From: Clostridia bacterium
Lineage (GTDB): Bacteria > Bacillota > Clostridia > Christensenellales > Aristaeellaceae
Assembly: GCA_017541205.1 (NCBI GenBank)
Contig: JAFXZO010000026.1
Coordinates: 1 to 51,089 of the forward strand
DNA: 51,089 nt
Direction of reading: 5' to 3'
Every line of letters begins with the position of its first letter. Positions within the stretch are counted from its first letter, which is position 1. Made by a program: the position numbers and the translations under genes. Of this stretch, positions 48,706 to 51,089 are shown piece after piece. Below the pieces are notes generated by a model. The model did no database searches. It saw only the letters and a program-made list of their open reading frames with translations, and was not told where the DNA came from.

Positions 48706-50145
48706 ATGATTTCTTTGGCGATCTCATTCGCGGTGCTGATCGCGGGTTACCTGGTTTACGGCAGGCTGGTGGATAAGGTATTCGCGCCTGACGGGCGAAA
48801 GACCCCGGCCTATACGAAGCAGGACGGGGTGGACTTTATTCCGCTGCCTACCTGGAAAGCGTTCCTGGTGCAATTGCTCAACATCGCAGGCACCGGGCCG
48901 ATTTTCGGCGCGCTGATGGGGGCCTGCTTCGGGCCGGTGGTGTTCCTGTGGATCATCTTCGGTTCCGTGCTGGCCGGCGGCGTCCACGATTATATGTGCG
49001 GCATGATCTCCGAGCGGCACGACGGCGCGTCCATCGCGGAGCTCAGCGGCATTTACCTGGGCAAAGGCGCGAAATGGGCCATGCGCGTGTTTTCCGTCCT
49101 TCTCCTTCTGCTCACGGGCACGGTGTTCGTCACTTCCCCCGCCGCGCTGCTGGCAAGGCTGTCGCCTGCCGCGCTGAACAACATATTCTGGATCATCGTG
49201 ATCCTGATTTACTATGTGCTGGCCACGCTGCTGCCCATTGACAAGATCATCGGCAAGCTCTACCCGGTGTTCGGCGCGGTGCTCATCCTCATGGCGGCTG
49301 GCATTCTGGGCGGCGTCATTTTCGGCGGCTACACCGTGCCGGAAATCACGCTGCAAAGCCTGCATCCGGAAGGGCTGCCCGTTTGGCCTTTTATGTTCGT
49401 CACCGTGGCCTGCGGGGCCATTTCCGGTTTCCACGCCACCCAGTCGCCCATGGTGGCGAAGTGCATCCGGTCCGAAAAGGTGGGCCGCAAGGTGTTTTAC
49501 GGAGCCATGCTCTCGGAATCCATCATCGCCCTGGTCTGGGCGGCGGGCGGCGTGGCGTTTTACGGGGCCACCGGCGGGCTGCAAAACGCGCTTTCAGCGC
49601 TGGGCCATTCCGGCGTAGTATACGATATTTCCACCGGGATGCTGGGAATGGTGGGCGGCGCGCTGGCCATTATCGGCGTGATCGCCTGCCCCATCACCTC
49701 CGGCGATACAGCGTTCCGCTCCGCCCGCCTGATTTTGGCGGAAATCACCGGACTGAATCAGAAGCAGATCCGCAACCGCCTGATCATCACCCTGCCGCTG
49801 CTTGGCGCGGGCGCGGTGCTGACGCAGCTGGATTTCAACGTGCTCTGGCGCTACTTTTCCTGGAGCAATCAGACGCTGGCGATGGTATCCCTCTGGGTCG
49901 CAACCGCCTATCTGCTCAAAACCCATGAAAACAGGCTGACCAGCCTGCTCACGGCGCTTCCGGCCGCGTTTATGACGGCGGTCAGCACGACCTACATCCT
50001 CATGGCGTCCGAGGGCTTCCGCCTGAGCGCGGGCATCAGCTATCCAATCGGCTTTGGATGCGCGGTCTTGGCTTTTGCCGCTTATCTCTTTGCGAAAAGA
50101 AAGGTGAACGCTCCGGCTGTTTCAGGAAAGAACAATCCTAAGTGA
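48706..50145 (+). CDS. cstA: Carbon starvation protein A family transporter
   Basis: A 479-residue polytopic membrane protein with about 12-14 hydrophobic segments. The family signature is clear at the start: VYGRLVDKVFAPDGRKTPAYTKQDGVDFIPLP, then AGTGPIFGALMGACFGPVVFLWI and GGVHDYMCGMISERHDGASIAEL. Other family marks are GFHATQSPMVAKCI and CPITSGDTAFRSARLI. Members import pyruvate or peptides under carbon limitation; this one is the short form without the long C-terminal part of enteric CstA. A long leader and its own promoter precede it. The HAD gene follows after 34 bp. Confidence 0.92.
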   Translation: MISLAISFAVLIAGYLVYGRLVDKVFAPDGRKTPAYTKQDGVDFIPLPTWKAFLVQLLNIAGTGPIFGALMGACFGPVVFLWIIFGSVLAGGVHDYMCGMISERHDGASIAELSGIYLGKGAKWAMRVFSVLLLLLTGTVFVTSPAALLARLSPAALNNIFWIIVILIYYVLATLLPIDKIIGKLYPVFGAVLILMAAGILGGVIFGGYTVPEITLQSLHPEGLPVWPFMFVTVACGAISGFHATQSPMVAKCIRSEKVGRKVFYGAMLSESIIALVWAAGGVAFYGATGGLQNALSALGHSGVVYDISTGMLGMVGGALAIIGVIACPITSGDTAFRSARLILAEITGLNQKQIRNRLIITLPLLGAGAVLTQLDFNVLWRYFSWSNQTLAMVSLWVATAYLLKTHENRLTSLLTALPAAFMTAVSTTYILMASEGFRLSAGISYPIGFGCAVLAFAAYLFAKRKVNAPAVSGKNNPK

Positions 50146-50179
50146 ATCAACCGATCAAGATGGAAAGGCCGAAAACAGG

Positions 50180-50818
50180 ATGAACGTATACGATTTTGAC
50201 GGAACGATTTTTGCTTCGGATTGTTCCATCGGATTCGCTATCTGGTGCATGAACCGCCATCCGAAGCTTTGGTTCACCTTTTTTCCAACGGCAATCCGGA
50301 ATCTGATCCGCAGCAAAAAAGGGAAGATGCCGGAATATCTGATGCAGCGTAAGTTTTTCGGGTACCTTACGATGATCGATGATTTTGATTTGCAGATCGA
50401 GCGGTATTGGGATAAAAATGAAAAAAAGATCGCGCCGTGGTATCTAAAGCAAAAAAGGCCCGACGATCTCATTATCAGCGCGTCTCCCGCGTGCATTATC
50501 GAGCCCATCGCAAAAAGGCTTCACGTCAGCTATATCGCAACGGAATATGACCGCGAATTCGGCGTGCTTTTGAATAACCTGATGTACGCAAGGGAAAAGG
50601 CCAGGTACATCATCGACCGCGGTTTTCCGAAGATCGAGCATTTTTATTCGGATTCTCTTGCCGATACGCCGCTTGCTTTATGCGCCGAAAAAGCCCATTT
50701 AGTCGTCAACAAGGCGACCACCGTGATCGATTGGCCGGATCTTGACCGAGAGAACATGAAAACCGTTAAAAAGAAGATCGACACAGGATGGAGCATCCAT
50801 CTGAAAGAAGACGAGTAA
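50180..50818 (+). CDS. HAD-IB family phosphatase
   Basis: A 212-residue haloacid dehalogenase-like hydrolase. Motif I is VYDFDGTIF with the nucleophile Asp and the second Asp; motif II is the IISASP serine after a hydrophobic strand; motif III lysine is in REKARYI; the acidic motif IV is HFYSDSLADTPL. The pattern fits the IB subclass related to phosphoserine phosphatase. Substrate unknown. A weak AGG precedes the ATG. It may be cotranscribed with cstA. The stop at 50816-50818 is followed in the same frame by further open sequence to the window end. Confidence 0.85.
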   Translation: MNVYDFDGTIFASDCSIGFAIWCMNRHPKLWFTFFPTAIRNLIRSKKGKMPEYLMQRKFFGYLTMIDDFDLQIERYWDKNEKKIAPWYLKQKRPDDLIISASPACIIEPIAKRLHVSYIATEYDREFGVLLNNLMYAREKARYIIDRGFPKIEHFYSDSLADTPLALCAEKAHLVVNKATTVIDWPDLDRENMKTVKKKIDTGWSIHLKEDE

Positions 50819-51089
50819 ACCCAGGCCCTCATCAACGCCCGGGAACGGGTGAGCGAGGACTATCTGTCCCTGGCCTCCCGGAACCTGGCCATGGTGGCGC
50901 TGGCCTCCCTGGGCGACGCCTACGGCTGGGACGCTGGATTGAACAAGGAACATGAAAAAGCGGCGCTGTGGGCCAAGCAAACGGGGGTGTATTCTGGGAT
51001 GGACGGAAAGTTTCAGGCGAACGCGAGCCTGACCTTGGATGCCGCGAAAACCATGACCGAAGCCTTGCTGCATGAAGATGTGATTGGTA
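50819..51089 (+). other. Open frame at the right edge, C-terminal side cut off; no start found
   Basis: The same frame as the HAD gene stays open after its stop for 90 codons to the window end. It encodes a polar, Ala-rich sequence including NLAMVALASLGDAYGWD and KQTGVYSGMDGKFQANASLT, faintly like an S-layer homology repeat (G-x-DG-x-F-x-x-N-x-x-LT). No ribosome binding site precedes the GTG at 50849 or the ATG at 50891. It could be part of a secreted S-layer-type protein, a decayed gene or a contig-end artefact. Confidence 0.4.

Overview
The window reads as a chromosomal segment of a Gram-positive, probably spore-forming member of the Firmicutes (class Clostridia). Support: moderately high GC, strong AGGAGG-type ribosome binding sites, sigma-A-type promoters (TTGACA / TATAAT with 17-18 bp spacers), a sigH/spo0H gene, the Firmicute gene order yicC-remA-gmk-rpoZ-coaBC-priA-def-fmt-rsmB-rlmN-prpC-prkC-rsgA-rpe, a ThyX thymidylate synthase, Mini-RNase III, CtsR-type heat-shock operators and an L10 leader RNA. 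BspA-type leucine-rich repeats and Pro/Thr-rich cell-wall hydrolase linkers suggest a gut or rumen clostridium. A finer placement (for example Christensenellales) is only a guess. No rRNA, tRNA, prophage, insertion sequence or CRISPR array was seen.

Layout. 1-120: an inverted/direct repeat cut by the window edge. 186-3971 (minus): araC-type regulator, mrnC, thyX, rlmB, sigH, read from one clear promoter at about 4003-4031. 4198-6048: an unknown secreted protein and an RluA pseudouridine synthase. 6061-7870: L10 leader, rplJ, rplL, terminator, then a cytidylate-kinase-like gene. 7946-8425 (minus): cupin. 8658-10685: two CobW-type metal GTPases, the first with a long His/Asp tract and the second fused to a domain resembling the DUF1980/TIGR03943 C-terminus. 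10828-11670: DegV. 11731-16412 (minus): argC-GNAT-argJ-argB-argD under a promoter with several ARG-box-like operators. 16701-18667: sugar-phosphate isomerase-like protein and a SpoVK/CbxX-like AAA+ ATPase. 18789-21880: a secreted LRR protein followed by a secreted caspase-like protein. 22052-25318: FAD-dependent dehydrogenase and a four-repeat L,D-transpeptidase. 25414-25893 (minus): Hsp20 under CtsR-type operators. 26224-40483: the long housekeeping operon, ending in rsmA. 40606-45529: alanine dehydrogenase, a GGDEF sensor, a GNAT-pyrophosphatase-like fusion and another GNAT, then a probable GNAT remnant. 45719-48340 (minus): secreted type I pullulanase. 48706-50818: CstA transporter and a HAD phosphatase. 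50819-51089: an open frame running off the right edge.

How the genes work together. The 26-40 kb operon couples nucleotide and coenzyme A supply, formyl-Met handling, rRNA methylation, replication restart and the PrkC/PrpC/RsgA signalling module by overlapping stop/start codons. The arg operon covers the acetylated part of arginine synthesis, using the recycling ArgJ route. Outside these conserved blocks, the most unusual items are the LRR-caspase pair, the metal-GTPase pair, the GNAT-pyrophosphatase fusion, the rplJ-rplL pair detached from rplKA and rpoBC, and the GGDEF protein with two solute-binding domains and no inhibitory site. I found no clearly new multi-gene defence or mobile system; the best candidates for undescribed biology are the LRR-caspase pair and the DUF1980-like GTPase fusion.
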